From: CATOSP01 sp965205385
GTDB taxonomy: Bacteria; Chloroflexota; Dehalococcoidia; Lucifugimonadales; UBA3495
Direction: 5' to 3'
Length of the DNA stretch: 64,000 bases
NCBI GenBank assembly: GCA_965205385.1
Contig: CBDBGS010000008.1
Coordinates: forward strand, 1,550,001-1,614,000
Position numbers and translations under genes: made by a program. Of the stretch, positions 1 to 9,655 are shown in pieces. The notes below the pieces were generated by a model. The model was not told the origin of the DNA and ran no database searches. It saw only the letters and a list, made by a program, of their open reading frames with translations. Each line of letters begins with the position of its first letter. Position 1 is the first letter of the stretch.

Positions 1-406
1 AAGACAACGCCTGCTCGGCTTCGTGCTGGGTGGCGGCTGCCACGGCGGCGACGGCGTGCCCCTTGTAAAGGACCTTATCGACGGCCAGGCAGTTGTTGCT
101 GAGGAACCTGGGGTTGGCCATCGCGCCTTCACCCAGATCGGCCAGCCGGCCCGAGGGTTGGGGGAGGTCAGTGGAAGTGACCACCGCCTTTACGCCAGGA
201 GCGGCCTTCGCCCGGCTGATGTCGATTTTCTTAATCCGGGCGTGGGAATGGGGGCTTCGCAGGACCTTTCCGTAGAGTAGGCCAGTCAGTTGGATATCCG
301 CGCCGTACTGGGCGCGCCCGGTAACCTTGTCCGTCCCGTCGTGGCGGATGGGCCTTCCGCCCACCACGTTGAACTCTTCATTGGATAGGACGATGTTAGA
401 AGTCAT
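1..406 (-). CDS. Xanthine dehydrogenase family molybdopterin-binding subunit, N-terminal part (runs off the window)
   Basis: Translating the minus strand from the ATG at 406 gives 135 uninterrupted codons to the window edge. The protein starts MTSNIVLSNEEFNVVGG, followed by RHDGTDKVTGRAQYGADI and LYGKVLRSPHSHARI. These are the classic opening blocks of CoxL/XdhA-type large subunits, which bind the molybdenum cofactor and hydroxylate aldehydes, purines or aromatic compounds. A GAGGTG Shine-Dalgarno lies 8 bases before the ATG, which supports this start. Only the first fifth or so of a ~750-residue subunit is present, so the active-site glutamate and the substrate cannot be judged. FAD and iron-sulfur partner genes, if any, lie outside the window. 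Confidence 0.88.
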   Translation of the reverse strand, partial: MTSNIVLSNEEFNVVGGRPIRHDGTDKVTGRAQYGADIQLTGLLYGKVLRSPHSHARIKKIDISRAKAAPGVKAVVTSTDLPQPSGRLADLGEGAMANPRFLSNNCLAVDKVLYKGHAVAAVAAATQHEAEQALS

Positions 407-561
407 TAACTCTTCACCTCCGTCAATCGGACCAAAATCGGTCTCGCCACGGGGATTTTACCACACGGAGGGAAGGCGTCGATGCTCAAACACAAGGCGG
501 CTACGATAGCAACGAGCATGGCAACAAGCCTGGCAACAGAACGGTGACGCTATGGTACCAT

Positions 562-587
562 TGGTCTCGCCGATTTTAGGGAGACCA
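562..587. repeat. Small inverted repeat in the divergent intergenic region
   Basis: TGGTCTC at 562-568 and GAGACCA at 581-587 form a perfect 7-bp inverted repeat with a 12-base spacer. It lies between the minus-strand molybdenum hydroxylase gene and the plus-strand gene at 619. It could be an operator or part of the leader of the downstream gene; nothing else supports a function. Confidence 0.3.
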
Positions 588-618
588 GCGGCGAAGACGT
601 TGAGCCGGGAGACGAGCT

Positions 619-1203
619 ATGAGCCAGGGCAGCGGTCAGGGCGCAACCCAATCCGCGGGTGACGGCGGGCGCGCCGGGGACGATGTGCTCCTGGTGGAGT
701 GTCAACGTTTTTCACAGCTTCCGGGGATGTGGGGCAAAAAAGTGACCGTGAGCGCGGACCAAATCGGGTTCGTGATGTCCAAGGGCGCGGTGGTCAAGGA
801 GTTGGGAAGCGGGACCACCAAGGTTGGAACGTCGGTCCTGGGTTTAACGGGGAGAAATCGGGAAGTGTTTAGCTTCCGGTTTCGGCCTTTCCGGCTGCGG
901 CTTGATTTCGGGCACGCTAATTCGGATGTTGAGGGGGTGGTCCCTCCCGCCATGGAGCTAACCGCCTTGATCGTGACACCCGCGCTGTTATACAGCGCCG
1001 TACTTAAAGGACAGGGACGTCTCTACTCTTCAGAATTGGCAACGACGATCATGGCGGCGGTGGATGGCCTGATGCGGGAGAGATTGGCGGAAGCCGGGCC
1101 CGGCGCAACCGCGAGCGGGGTTGTGGGAGAATTGGACATGCCCCTGAGGCAGGCAATGGCCGAGCGGGGCCTTCAAGTGGAGCGGTTAAACGCTGTCTCT
1201 TAG
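619..1203 (+). CDS. Hypothetical protein, weak resemblance to SPFH/prohibitin-type domains
   Basis: A 194-residue protein with no signal peptide or membrane segment. The first ~30 residues are Gly/Ser-rich and probably disordered. A beta-rich middle follows (KVTVSADQIGFVMSKGAVV, then repeated F-R-F-R patterns near residue 85), and then a helical region (LYSSELATTIMAAVDGLMRERLAEA). The order 'exposed parameter strand, aromatic loop, alternating strands, helix' recalls SPFH domains, but no diagnostic motif is visible and this is a guess. A GGAG sequence lies about 10 bases before the ATG. It is transcribed away from the molybdenum hydroxylase gene and towards the ABC operon. I cannot assign a function. 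Confidence 0.6.
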   Translation: MSQGSGQGATQSAGDGGRAGDDVLLVECQRFSQLPGMWGKKVTVSADQIGFVMSKGAVVKELGSGTTKVGTSVLGLTGRNREVFSFRFRPFRLRLDFGHANSDVEGVVPPAMELTALIVTPALLYSAVLKGQGRLYSSELATTIMAAVDGLMRERLAEAGPGATASGVVGELDMPLRQAMAERGLQVERLNAVS

Positions 1204-1226
1204 TTATGTCCGGTTGGCGGGTTGGG

Positions 1227-1943
1227 TCACGGCCGCCTAGGTCCGGGTCTCCTTCCGAAGAACCCCTGCGCTTCCTCCGGAACGATAAGGATCGAGTTGG
1301 CCTGAACGTCCCCCTCGGGAGTCCTCGGTCCCAAGACACGCACCTGAGAACCGGGGCTCAGGTCTTCCGCTGCCCCCTCCGAGAAGCTGACGATTCGCAC
1401 CTCCGCGCCGGCTGTCACCGTAATAGCTCCCTGCGGAGTGGTAATCGTCAACTTCTCGCCGTCGACGCTCTCTATCGTCCCGGCGACCCCGCCCCGGCCG
1501 GGCCCGCCCACGAGTGGCTGGCCGGACCCCGGCGCGCTCTGAGGACCATTCCCCCTCCCCGCAGGTTGGCCGCTTGGCTGGGCCGATGCTTGACCCTCCT
1601 GTCGTCCCGCGGCTATTCCGCCCGAGACGGCTGGGCTCCGGACATCCGTGGAGGACTCTTCCCTGGCGGGGAAACCCTGGGCTGGGCTGGCGGCGCCCTG
1701 GGCCCCCTGGCCCTGAGGCCCGGACCCTTGACGGGCGGCTGCGGCTCCGTCGCGTCCAGTCTGCCCGCCGCGTTGGCCGCCAAACCCTGCTCCGGGTCCT
1801 GCCGAAACCCGGCCCGGCCCGGCCGTCTGTTCACCGTTGGCGGATTGGGATTTGCCCAGGACGATGCCTCCGACGAAGGCCCCTCCGAGAGCGACCCCAA
1901 GAATCAACGCGATGGAAAGCAGGGCCAAGAACGGTTTGGTCAT
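1227..1943 (-). CDS. Membrane-anchored Gly/Gln-rich protein with a C-terminal DUF5666-like beta domain
   Basis: A 238-residue protein. Residues ~5-29 form an N-terminal hydrophobic segment (FLALLSIALILGVALGGAFV) that would act as a signal anchor. Residues ~35-150 are low-complexity Gly/Gln/Pro/Ala. A compact domain starts near residue 155 (GTIESVDGEKLTITTPQGA, then SPGSQVRVLGPRTPEGDV). The pattern 'G-x-I-x-x-V-D-G-x-x-L-T-I-x-T-x-x-G' with a late 'V-x-V-x-G' fits small OB-like DUF5666 modules that often follow ABC exporters. It is the last gene of the minus-strand export operon, 28 bases after the permease. It may be an accessory or envelope-stress protein for the exporter; that role is inferred from position only. 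Confidence 0.72.
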   Translation of the reverse strand: MTKPFLALLSIALILGVALGGAFVGGIVLGKSQSANGEQTAGPGRVSAGPGAGFGGQRGGQTGRDGAAAARQGSGPQGQGAQGAASPAQGFPAREESSTDVRSPAVSGGIAAGRQEGQASAQPSGQPAGRGNGPQSAPGSGQPLVGGPGRGGVAGTIESVDGEKLTITTPQGAITVTAGAEVRIVSFSEGAAEDLSPGSQVRVLGPRTPEGDVQANSILIVPEEAQGFFGRRPGPRRP

Positions 1944-1971
1944 TCTGACTCTCTCCGTTGACGAGTGACGG

Positions 1972-3217
1972 TCATTCGGACCGCAAAGCTTCTATGGGGT
2001 GCAAACGGGCGGCGCGCATAGCCGGGTAAATGCCGAAGAATAGCCCGATCGCGGCGGATACCGCCAGGGCCATCAAGGCGACGTCTGTGTCAAAGGCCGT
2101 CTGGGTCGGTGGGCCCAACAGGCTTCGGCCATTCGGCGACAAGGACAGCGCCAATCCCAACAGGACGCCGATGGCCCCACCGGCCCAGGCTTAGAAGAGT
2201 TGCCTCGGACACGAATTGGAGCAGGATGTCCCGGTACTTGGCCCCCATCGCCTTGCGAATACCAATCTCGCGAGTGCGCTCGGTGACGGACACCAGCATT
2301 ATGTTCATGATACCGATTCCGCCAACCAGCAGGGAGATGCCGGCAATGGCTCCCAAGAACACGACGAACGTGCCGGTCGTCTCCTGAAGCGTCTCGATGG
2401 TCTCCTGCTGGCTCGTGATGGAAAAGTCGTCATCTCCGGTGATGCGGTGACGCAGCCTCAGCACAGTGGCCACTTCGCGGATGGCGGAGTCCATCCGCTC
2501 CAGGTCCCGCACCTGCACATTTATGGTCTGGACGTTAAACCCGCCCTGGACTGTCCGACTTGACGATAGACGGTGGTGGGCAGTCGTGATCGGCACCAAG
2601 AGTTGATCGTCCAGGGAGAAGAAACGGCTTCCCCCTTTGCTCTCCAGCACCCCGATGACCTCGAATTGGCGGCCGTTGACCCGGACGGGCTGGCCCATGG
2701 GCTCCCGGAAGCCGAAGAGGGTTTCGGCCACTTCGGAGCCAAGCACGGCCACCTGGGCAGCGGTTTCCAGGTGCCCGGGCGTTATGAACTCGCCAGAGGA
2801 AAGTTCGAAATTCCTCGCCTCCAGGTACTCGGGAGTCACGCCGTATACCCTGGTAGACGTGTTGGTCCTGCCTGCGACGACCTGGCCGGTAGTGCTCAGC
2901 TCGGGCGCGACCGCCGCCACCGATGGGGCGAATACCTTGTCTTGCAGCGCGGAGGCGTCCTCAATGGTCAAGGTAGCTGCGCTGCCCTGTCCGCCGGACA
3001 CGCCCCTTTGGTTGGACTCGCCGGGCCGCACGAACAGAAGGTTAGTCCCCAGGGACTCGATGCGCGACGTGATGCTCTGTTGCACACCCTGGCCGATGGC
3101 CATCAAGGTGATCACGGCCGAGATACCTATGACGATACCCAACAGGGTCAAGCCTGCCCGCAGCTTGTTGACTGCGAGAGAGGACAGCGCCGTCAACAGT
3201 AATGTGGTTGGGCTCAA
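1972..3217 (-). CDS. MacB-type ABC transporter permease, interrupted by a single-base frameshift
   Basis: Two overlapping frames encode one MacB/LolC-type permease. The first (from 3217) has the N-terminal membrane helix with LRAGLTLLGIVIGISAVI, the large extracytoplasmic MacB-PCD domain, and TM2 with GGIGIMNIMLVSVTERTREIGIRKAMGA. It then loses frame after EATLLSL. The second frame supplies the last two membrane helices and the typical ending (YPAMRAARLHPIEALRSE). Removing one C from the run at 2184-2186 joins them into 414 residues, the normal family length. The gene overlaps the ATPase gene by 4 bases, so the two are translationally coupled. The frameshift is probably a sequencing error, since both halves are well conserved. 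Likely role: the membrane part of an exporter working with the adaptor at 3974-6825. Confidence 0.87.
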
Positions 3218-3960
3218 AGCTGTTCCTCCCCGGAAAGTACCGCCGATGGGACTGCGCGCCTCTGGTTGGTGACAGGTTCGTCGCTTACGACCATCCCATC
3301 CCTGGTGGAGATAACCCTTCGCGTCGAGGACGCGATATCCCGCTCATGGGTGACCACAACTACGGTCAGGCCTTCATCTTCGTTCAGGGTCTGGAGCAGC
3401 GCGACTATCTCTTCGCTGGACCGGGAATCGAGGTTCCCGGTGGGCTCGTCGGCCAGAAGCAAAGAGGGGTTCTTGACCAGGGCGCGGGCGATGCCGACCC
3501 GCTGCTGTTGGCCCCCGGAAAGTTCAGGAGGCCGGTGGGTAACCCGGTCGCCGAGGCCAACGCGTTCGAGAGCCTGCTCGGCCAGCCTTTTTCGGTTGCG
3601 CCCGTTGCCGTATTTCCCGTACAGAAGGGGTAGTTCCACGTTGGCCCGAGCCGTCAGCCTGGGGAGCAGGTTGTATGTTTGAAAGACGAAACCGGTTTTC
3701 TGGTTGCGTATTTCCGCGAGTCTACCGTCACCGAGGCTCCCGACGTCTTCCCCATCTAGGATGAATTTACCCGACGTCGGGACGTCCAAGCAGCCAATAA
3801 TGTTCATGAGAGTAGACTTGCCGGAACCGGAAGGCCCCATGATGGCGACCATTTCTCCCTGATCGATGGTGAGGCTCAAGCCGCGCAAGGCGTGGACCTG
3901 GACGCTGCCCATGCGGTAAGTCTTAGTCACGTCCCGGAGCTCTATCATACCTCTGGTCAT
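3214..3960 (-). CDS. MacB/LolD-type ABC transporter ATP-binding protein
   Basis: A 248-residue ATPase with all nucleotide-binding motifs: Walker A GPSGSGKST near residue 42, Q-loop FQTYNLLPRL, signature LSGGQQQR near 146, Walker B LLLADEPTGNLD, and the switch histidine in VVVVTHE. MIELRDVTKTYRMG at the start and NIIGCLDVPTSG after Walker A are typical of the MacB/LolD/FtsE-like export group. The gene lies between the adaptor gene (13-base gap) and the permease (4-base overlap). It should power conformational cycling of the permease; the substrate (lipoprotein, peptide or small molecule) cannot be told from sequence. Confidence 0.95.
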   Translation of the reverse strand: MTRGMIELRDVTKTYRMGSVQVHALRGLSLTIDQGEMVAIMGPSGSGKSTLMNIIGCLDVPTSGKFILDGEDVGSLGDGRLAEIRNQKTGFVFQTYNLLPRLTARANVELPLLYGKYGNGRNRKRLAEQALERVGLGDRVTHRPPELSGGQQQRVGIARALVKNPSLLLADEPTGNLDSRSSEEIVALLQTLNEDEGLTVVVVTHERDIASSTRRVISTRDGMVVSDEPVTNQRRAVPSAVLSGEEQL

Positions 3961-3973
3961 ATCCGGCCCCGCC

Positions 3974-6825
3974 CTATCTTCGCCCGCCGCGGATAGAAGG
4001 CCCTCCCCCGCCTGTAACCCGGCGGAACTGGCGGAAGCTGAACTGGCTGGTCCCGACTTCGGACCCTTCCATAGCGACCTGGTCGCCCTCCTTGAGCCCT
4101 TCCTTGACGGACACCCAGAAGTCGTCTGACGCGCCCAACGCTACGGACCTATCCTCGAGAGCGCCGGTGGAATTGAGCACCTTTACCACGGGTTCGTCGA
4201 AGGTGCCGTAGAGGGCCTGTTGGGGTACGAGGAGGACGTCTCGTTCCTCCCTGAGCACTATGCTGGCCACGGCGCTCAACCCTTCCCGGAGATCAAGCCC
4301 GGGCCTCACGTCCACCTGGATGGTTATTGGGTAAGTGACGACTCCTTGCTGGTTTCGCGCTCCGGGAGATATCTGGGTTACCGTGCCCTCGATGGTTTCT
4401 CCGGGCACGGCATCCACGGTCACCTTGACAGGCGTGCCCAACCGGATCGACAGCACGTCGATTTCGTCCACTATGCCGTCCACTTCGACTATGGCGGGGT
4501 CGACTATCTCTACGATCTGCGTGTTCGGGCTGACATCGTCACCCCGCTCTATCAGCGCCTGGGACACGAAACCGTCGAACGGGGCCCGCATTATGGCGCC
4601 CGCTAGGAGAATTCCCGCATCTTCAACAGCCAGAGTTGCCGACTGGACCCGCGCTTCCAGGAGCGATATTTCGTAGGAGTCTGGGCCCAGCCGGACTTCG
4701 GCCAACGCTTCCTCGGAGTCGGCTAGCGAGGCTTTCGCCAGGACGATCTGGGCTTCCTTTAGTGAGATGGTTACGGAGTCCGGGGCTTCCAGAAGCTCGG
4801 CCAAGTCCTCCAGGACCTGTCCCAACGACGCGGCCAGGTGCGCATCCTGCGCCTCGAGCGCGGCGGTCTCCTTTACGTCGGGGCCATCGCCAAGCCTGGC
4901 CAAATCCTCCTGCGCTTCTTTAAGCTTCGACTGAGCGAGGCCTGCCTTTGCTTCGATCAATGTCAACTGGTGAGGGTCCGCGCCCTCGGAAACGGCGGCG
5001 AGGATATCCCTGGCTGTGACGAGCCAGGCAGTGGCCGCGGCAACGCCAGCATCACGAAGTGTCCCGTCACCGGCGGGGGCAACTTCCGCCTCGATGACGG
5101 CGGATTCCGCTAGAGAGACCCTGAGCTGCCAGGCGGAGACCACGTCAGGGTCGGCGGGCATAATGAGGTAACCTAGCTCCAAGGCTGCCTGGGAGACCTC
5201 GGAGCGGGCTGACTCAACTTTCTCTTCCAACTGCCGGAGTCCGGCGGAGTTGGGGCCAGACTCTAGCTCGGTCAACTCTGCCGAGGTCCTGGAATATCGT
5301 TCCTGAGCGAGTGCGACCGCGGCCTCCAACTGACCGCGCCTGAGGGAACCACCCTGAGTGTCCAGAGCCTGGACGTCGTCTATGGCCGTTTGCAATTCGG
5401 TCCGGGCGAGTTCCACGACCGCTGACTGCTGGGCTACCGCTAGTGGATCAAGACCTTCTTCAAGCCGGACCAACTCGGCCCTTGCGTCGTCCAGGTCTCG
5501 CTGGGCCAACTCCTCCGCGACCGTCACGCTGGTCCAATCGGCCAAAGCCTCTTCCACCTCGGCAAGTCTGCCCTCCAATATTTCCTTTCCCGACTCAAGT
5601 GTGTATATCGACCCGCCCAAACCTCGTGTGCCCTGGTCCTGCGCCAGGAGCAGGTTATCAAGGCGGAGCCGGGTTTCCTGGAGGGACTTTTCCAGTTCTT
5701 CCCGTTCGTCGACCAGATTCTCGATACGACGGCGGTTGGACCGCTCGAATCTTTCGACGGCTGCCGTGGCCTGTTCAAGTGCGATCTGGGCGTCGGAGGC
5801 CGCTTGACGCGCTTCAACCAAATTCCGGGTGTGTCCGGAAGTTAGTTCATCCAGGGCGTCAACCGCCTCTTGGAGCGCGAGTTCCTTGTCTGCCCGGACC
5901 TCCTTGGCCTGGGCAAGCTGCTGATCGTAGGTCGAGTGGAACGTTTCCAGGCCGTTTCGGGCTTGGTCCAGCGCGACCAAGGCGTGTCCGCCTTGGTCTG
6001 CTGGGCCTGCGCGAGGGACTCGGAGTAGGATGGGTCGAAATCGGCCAAGGCCGAAACCGCGGCGTCCAGCGAGGCTTCCGCGTCGGCGAAGATCTGCCGG
6101 GCTTGAACGACCTGGAAGTTGTAGGTTGGGGCGTAATCGGTCAGTTCTCGTTTCGCTTCTTCCAGGGACAGGCGGGCGTCGGCCCTGGCTTGGCGGGCTT
6201 CATTCACGGCTACCTCGTGTGCCAATTCCAGGTCCGACAAAGCCCTCCGCACGTTCTGTAGCGCAAGCTCGGTGTCGGCCACCAGCTTTCGCTGGGACTC
6301 GATCTCTTCCGCTGTATAGGGTTCGCGGGCGTTTTCAAGCGCGTCCAACGCCTCTTCGAGGGTGAGCTGTGCCGCGGCCACGTTCTCGTGGGCTTCGGCG
6401 AGGAGTAGCGGGTCTATCAGCTTCGTTTCGTCCAAGGCTTCGACGGCTGTCTGAAGGTCGAATTCAGCCTGAGCCTTCGTCTCCTTCAACGAGGCGAGAG
6501 CGAATGTGTCCAGACTCGCCAATACCTGGCCCCTGGATACCGGCATCCCTTCCTCAGCGTTGAATTCGGAGACCGTTCCACCAGAGCCGAAAGTAAGCAT
6601 CTCCCGGTCGGGAAACGCGAGGTTTCCGCTGGTTGAGATCTCGTTCGCTAGGTTGCCGTACCTTATGGGAATCAGTTGTTGGTCTTCCGCAAGCTCCACC
6701 GATTCCTCGCCATTGGCGCGGATGTACCCCCCGTAGGTGGCTCCGGCCGCGCCGAATAGGACGACGACGAGAACAAGGACTTGCCATGCCGCGAGGCCCG
6801 TCAGCGCTGACCAGATCGACCTCAT
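3974..6825 (-). CDS. Very long HlyD/MacA-type periplasmic adaptor with extended coiled coil (single-base frameshift)
   Basis: Read with one extra base near 5981-5985, the two frames make a 950-residue adaptor. The N-terminal frame has an inner-membrane anchor (LAAWQVLVLVVVLFGAAGAT), then a lipoyl-like half (NLAFPDREMLTFGSGGTV, EEGMPVSRGQVLASLD). About 600 residues of Ala/Leu/Glu-rich heptads follow. The second frame completes the coiled coil, then the second lipoyl half (IMRAPFDGFVSQALIERGD), the beta-barrel (VDAVPGETIEGTVTQISPGA) and the membrane-proximal domain (VLLVPQQALYGTF...). Standard MacA adaptors are ~370 residues, so this one is unusually long. The missing base, a G in 'ACGCC' versus expected 'ACGGCC', looks like a read error. 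It is upstream of the ATPase and permease and downstream of the two-component system, in one operon. Confidence 0.87.
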
Positions 6826-6879
6826 CCTTTGCCTCCCTTGTAGCCGGAATAGAGTGAGATGCTTGGAACCTAGTCTGGA

Positions 6880-8280
6880 TTAGCCTGAGAGACTTTGTCC
6901 AGAAGCTGGTAATTCGAAGTTGACCCTGGTCCCCCTGGAGCTTCCGCTCTCCGCCCAGATGGCGCCTCCGTGGGATTCCACCAGGCGTTTGGCGATAGTC
7001 AATCCCAAGCCCGCGCCTCCGGTAGACCTGGACCTGGAGGCGTCTACGCGGTAAAAGCGTTCAAACACCAAGGGAAAGTCTTCGGAGGGAATCCCCTCTC
7101 CGTCGTCATCCACCGTTACCCTTGCCCTGGCGTCTCCGGCAGCGTCGACTGCCACCCTTACCTGCCCGCCAGCAGGTGTGTGTTGCACGGCATTGTCCAA
7201 AATGTTGGACACGACCTGCGCGATGCGGGTCCGGTCCATATCCACCAGGGTGAGTTGGCCGGGGGGCCGGTAAACCAGGTCAACGCCGCTTGCTTCGGCC
7301 CTGGGTCTGGCCGCGTCGACCGCCCTGCTGACCAAGTCGTCGAGAGAGTCGGTCTCCAGTTCCAGGTGGAGCCCGCCGCTCTCGGCCTGGGCCAGCAATC
7401 TCAAGTCCTCGACCAGCCTGCCAAGGTGGAGCACCTGGCCATGAATCGTGTCGATGGTGCCTTCGTCAGGTTCGAGCAGACCGTCCTTGACGGCTTCAAG
7501 ATAGCCCTGGATGTTAAACAGCGGAGTGCGAAGCTCATGGGCCACGTCGGCCACCAGGTTCCTGCGCTGTTCCTCGGCCTCCTGCAAGCTCCCCGCCATC
7601 CGATTGAACGAATTGGCAAGTTCCTTAATCTCCATTGGGCCGGACTCTCCAGCCCGTTGGGAAAGGTCTCCCCGCCCCAGCCGTGACGCGACGGCGCTAA
7701 GCGCTTGCACGGGAGACAGGATCTGCCGTGACACCAGGGACACCAGAACGAGGCCACCAAGACCGGCGGCGATGCCGGTCCAGAGGAGGTAAGTATTTAG
7801 CGCGGAGACCATCTGCGAGACCGGGGGTTCCGAGATGGCATTGACCGGAGTCGTAGTGAGCGCTGATGGTACGAGTTCGACGGAAGCGATCTGCTCATCT
7901 CCCATTACTACCGGGGAGTGGCGAGGAAGGTGACCTCGCCGCCTCCAGGGAGGACCGTGGCGACGGTGGGAGTCGCCGACTATGTTGCCCTCCTGGTCCC
8001 GGACGACAATACGACGGCCAAAGAGCGGCCCTGTCCGCTCCAGTATTGGTTGCAGGTCGGTCCAATCCCGTTCGCCTCGGGCGTGTTGACCGGAATAGGA
8101 ATCGGTGACGAGGCGGGCAATCCGGGCCTCCCTGACCTCGTCGCGTTGCCGCTCGAAGTCGCCAGCTTCACGCTCGGCAACTTTGGAAATGTAAAAACTA
8201 ACGCTTCCGAGGGCTACGGCAAGAATCACGGCGAACCCGAGCACGAGCCGGGCCCACAGACTGAAAATCCATCTACGCAT
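6880..8280 (-). CDS. Membrane sensor histidine kinase
   Basis: A 466-residue kinase. TM1 is at ~9-32; an extracytoplasmic sensor of ~130 residues follows, rich in Arg/His (e.g. RRHGPPWRRRGHLPRH), a stretch that could bind metal or anions. TM2 is at ~165-187, then HAMP (RQILSPVQALSAVASRLGRG), HisKA with H-box VADVAHELRTPL, N-box NILDNAVQHT, G1 DDDGEGIP, F-box FERFYR and G2 GGAGLGLTIAKRL. All catalytic motifs are intact. It overlaps the response regulator gene by 8 bases. Its position just before the adaptor/ABC genes suggests it controls that export operon in response to an envelope signal. Confidence 0.94.
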   Translation of the reverse strand: MRRWIFSLWARLVLGFAVILAVALGSVSFYISKVAEREAGDFERQRDEVREARIARLVTDSYSGQHARGERDWTDLQPILERTGPLFGRRIVVRDQEGNIVGDSHRRHGPPWRRRGHLPRHSPVVMGDEQIASVELVPSALTTTPVNAISEPPVSQMVSALNTYLLWTGIAAGLGGLVLVSLVSRQILSPVQALSAVASRLGRGDLSQRAGESGPMEIKELANSFNRMAGSLQEAEEQRRNLVADVAHELRTPLFNIQGYLEAVKDGLLEPDEGTIDTIHGQVLHLGRLVEDLRLLAQAESGGLHLELETDSLDDLVSRAVDAARPRAEASGVDLVYRPPGQLTLVDMDRTRIAQVVSNILDNAVQHTPAGGQVRVAVDAAGDARARVTVDDDGEGIPSEDFPLVFERFYRVDASRSRSTGGAGLGLTIAKRLVESHGGAIWAESGSSRGTRVNFELPASGQSLSG

Positions 8281-8962
8281 CGCCGAGTTTGTACCCTACA
8301 CCATAGACGGTCTGGACGTACCGGCACTCTCCGGCCGCCGCGCCAAGCTTCCGCCGTAGACTGTACACGTGGGAATCGACAGTCCGGTCGAATCCCTCGA
8401 AATCGTAGCCGAATACCCGGTCTATGATCTGGTCCCTGGTGAACGTCTTCCCTGGGTCCCGAAGCAGCAGGGTCAATAGGCGGAATTCGGTGGGAGTGAG
8501 CTTTAGCGGTTTACCAGCCAACGAAACGGCACGCTGCTGGGTGTCCAGTGAAATTTCGCCGTAGTTGAGGGTGGAAGGTCCGCGTTCCGAGGCGTCCTGG
8601 GTAGTGCGGCGGAGCACTGCCCGGATGCGGGCAGCTAGCTCCCTGGGGCTAAAGGGCTTCGTGACGTAATCGTCGGCTCCCAGTTCCAACCCGGCGATGC
8701 GGTCTTCTTCTTCCACTCTGGCCGTGAGCATGACGATGGGGACGTCGGACTCTGTTCGCAATTGCCGGCAGACCTCTAGGCCGTCCAATCCTGGCAGCAT
8801 CAGGTCCAAAACCACCAGGTCCGGGCGTGCTTCTTTGAAGAGACGCAAGCCGGATATGCCGTCCGAGGCGGTTAGCACGATATGTTCGTCGCGGCGGAGG
8901 TAGAGTCGTACAACCTCCACCGTGTGGGGGTCATCTTCCACTATGAGGACGGTGCTGGGCAC
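8273..8962 (-). CDS. OmpR/PhoB-family response regulator
   Basis: A 229-residue protein with a receiver domain (acidic pocket in LIVEDD, phospho-acceptor Asp in LVVLDLMLPG, conserved Thr in VIMLTAR, Lys in DDYVTKPFSPREL) and a C-terminal winged helix (LKLTPTEFRLLTLLLRDPG, then VDSHVYSLRRKLG). Both domains are complete. It is the partner of the kinase that overlaps its 3' end, and it probably regulates the ABC export operon and the small exported protein gene at 9034-9549 that precedes it. Confidence 0.95.
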   Translation of the reverse strand: MPSTVLIVEDDPHTVEVVRLYLRRDEHIVLTASDGISGLRLFKEARPDLVVLDLMLPGLDGLEVCRQLRTESDVPIVMLTARVEEEDRIAGLELGADDYVTKPFSPRELAARIRAVLRRTTQDASERGPSTLNYGEISLDTQQRAVSLAGKPLKLTPTEFRLLTLLLRDPGKTFTRDQIIDRVFGYDFEGFDRTVDSHVYSLRRKLGAAAGECRYVQTVYGVGYKLGDA

Positions 8963-8985
8963 GTTTCATCCTCCGAAAGCGGCCA

Positions 8986-9023
8986 GGTCCTACCCCCGTC
9001 ACACGAAACCTGGGGGTAGGACC
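8986..9023 (-). terminator. Hairpin between the small exported protein gene and the response regulator gene
   Basis: A perfect 12-bp inverted repeat (GGTCCTACCCCC at 8986-8997, GGGGGTAGGACC at 9012-9023) with a 14-base loop sits just after the stop codon at 9034. No clear T-run follows on either strand, so it may act as a partial terminator or mRNA-stabilising element. It would lower expression of the regulator/kinase/ABC genes relative to the small gene upstream. Confidence 0.6.
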
Positions 9024-9033
9024 GCGCGCTGGT

Positions 9034-9549
9034 TTACTGGGATGGGGCCTCGGTGGGATTGATCGGGACGGCGGGAACCAACTCTAGAGCTGGGCCGCCA
9101 TGGCGTCCGTGCCTGGACCCTCTAGGGCCATGCCAACCGTCGTGTCCGTATCCGGACCGGCCCTGGAACTGTGAATGTCCGCCACGTTTACCATGCCCAT
9201 ATTCGGCGACTACGGTGTCCGGCCTGCTTTGGAACCAGGAGTAGCGTTCGTCGGCTTCTCCCTGAGTAATCCGCCCTCCCTCGACCATCAGGTCCAGCCT
9301 GCCCCTGTATAGTTCGTCCTCTTGCCCGCGTTGGGCCTGGGCGAACGCGTCCTCTACCACTTCTCCATCCAGTCCAAGGATTTCCGCGACGCGATCGGTA
9401 AAAGTCGTGCTGGGTACTATCCGCATTGTGTTTCTGCCACCGTTGCCCTGGGCCAGGACCACTCCGGCGGTTAGCCCCAGCGCGAGCGCGCCCACGGCTA
9501 CCAGAAGAACGATCTTCCTTTTGGTAAAGAGCCCCCGTAACTTTCGCAT
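9034..9549 (-). CDS. Small exported His/Gly-rich protein
   Basis: The start is set at 9549 because GGAGGT lies 7 bases upstream; longer starts would pass through a region without coding character. The 171-residue product begins MRKLRGLFTKRKIVLLVAVG, a positively charged N-region plus a hydrophobic core ending in VVLAQG, so it is a signal peptide or anchor. A short helical domain follows (VAEILGLDGEVVEDAFAQA and ELYRGRLDLMVEGGRITQ), similar to small DUF2680-like modules with an 'x-x-G-x-I-T-Q-x-E-A' turn. The tail is rich in His and Gly (GYGHDGWHGPRGSRHGRHGG), which suggests metal binding. As the first gene before a two-component/ABC operon it may be a sensor accessory or target. Confidence 0.7.
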   Translation of the reverse strand: MRKLRGLFTKRKIVLLVAVGALALGLTAGVVLAQGNGGRNTMRIVPSTTFTDRVAEILGLDGEVVEDAFAQAQRGQEDELYRGRLDLMVEGGRITQGEADERYSWFQSRPDTVVAEYGHGKRGGHSQFQGRSGYGHDGWHGPRGSRHGRHGGPALELVPAVPINPTEAPSQ

Positions 9550-9655
9550 TCTAAATACCTCCAAAACTGTGGTGCTGTCTCGCCTATGCGCATACGGGAC
9601 AGTGTTAATGCTACAGATATAGTGTGCAGAAATTTTCAAGAATTTCGGGACTATT

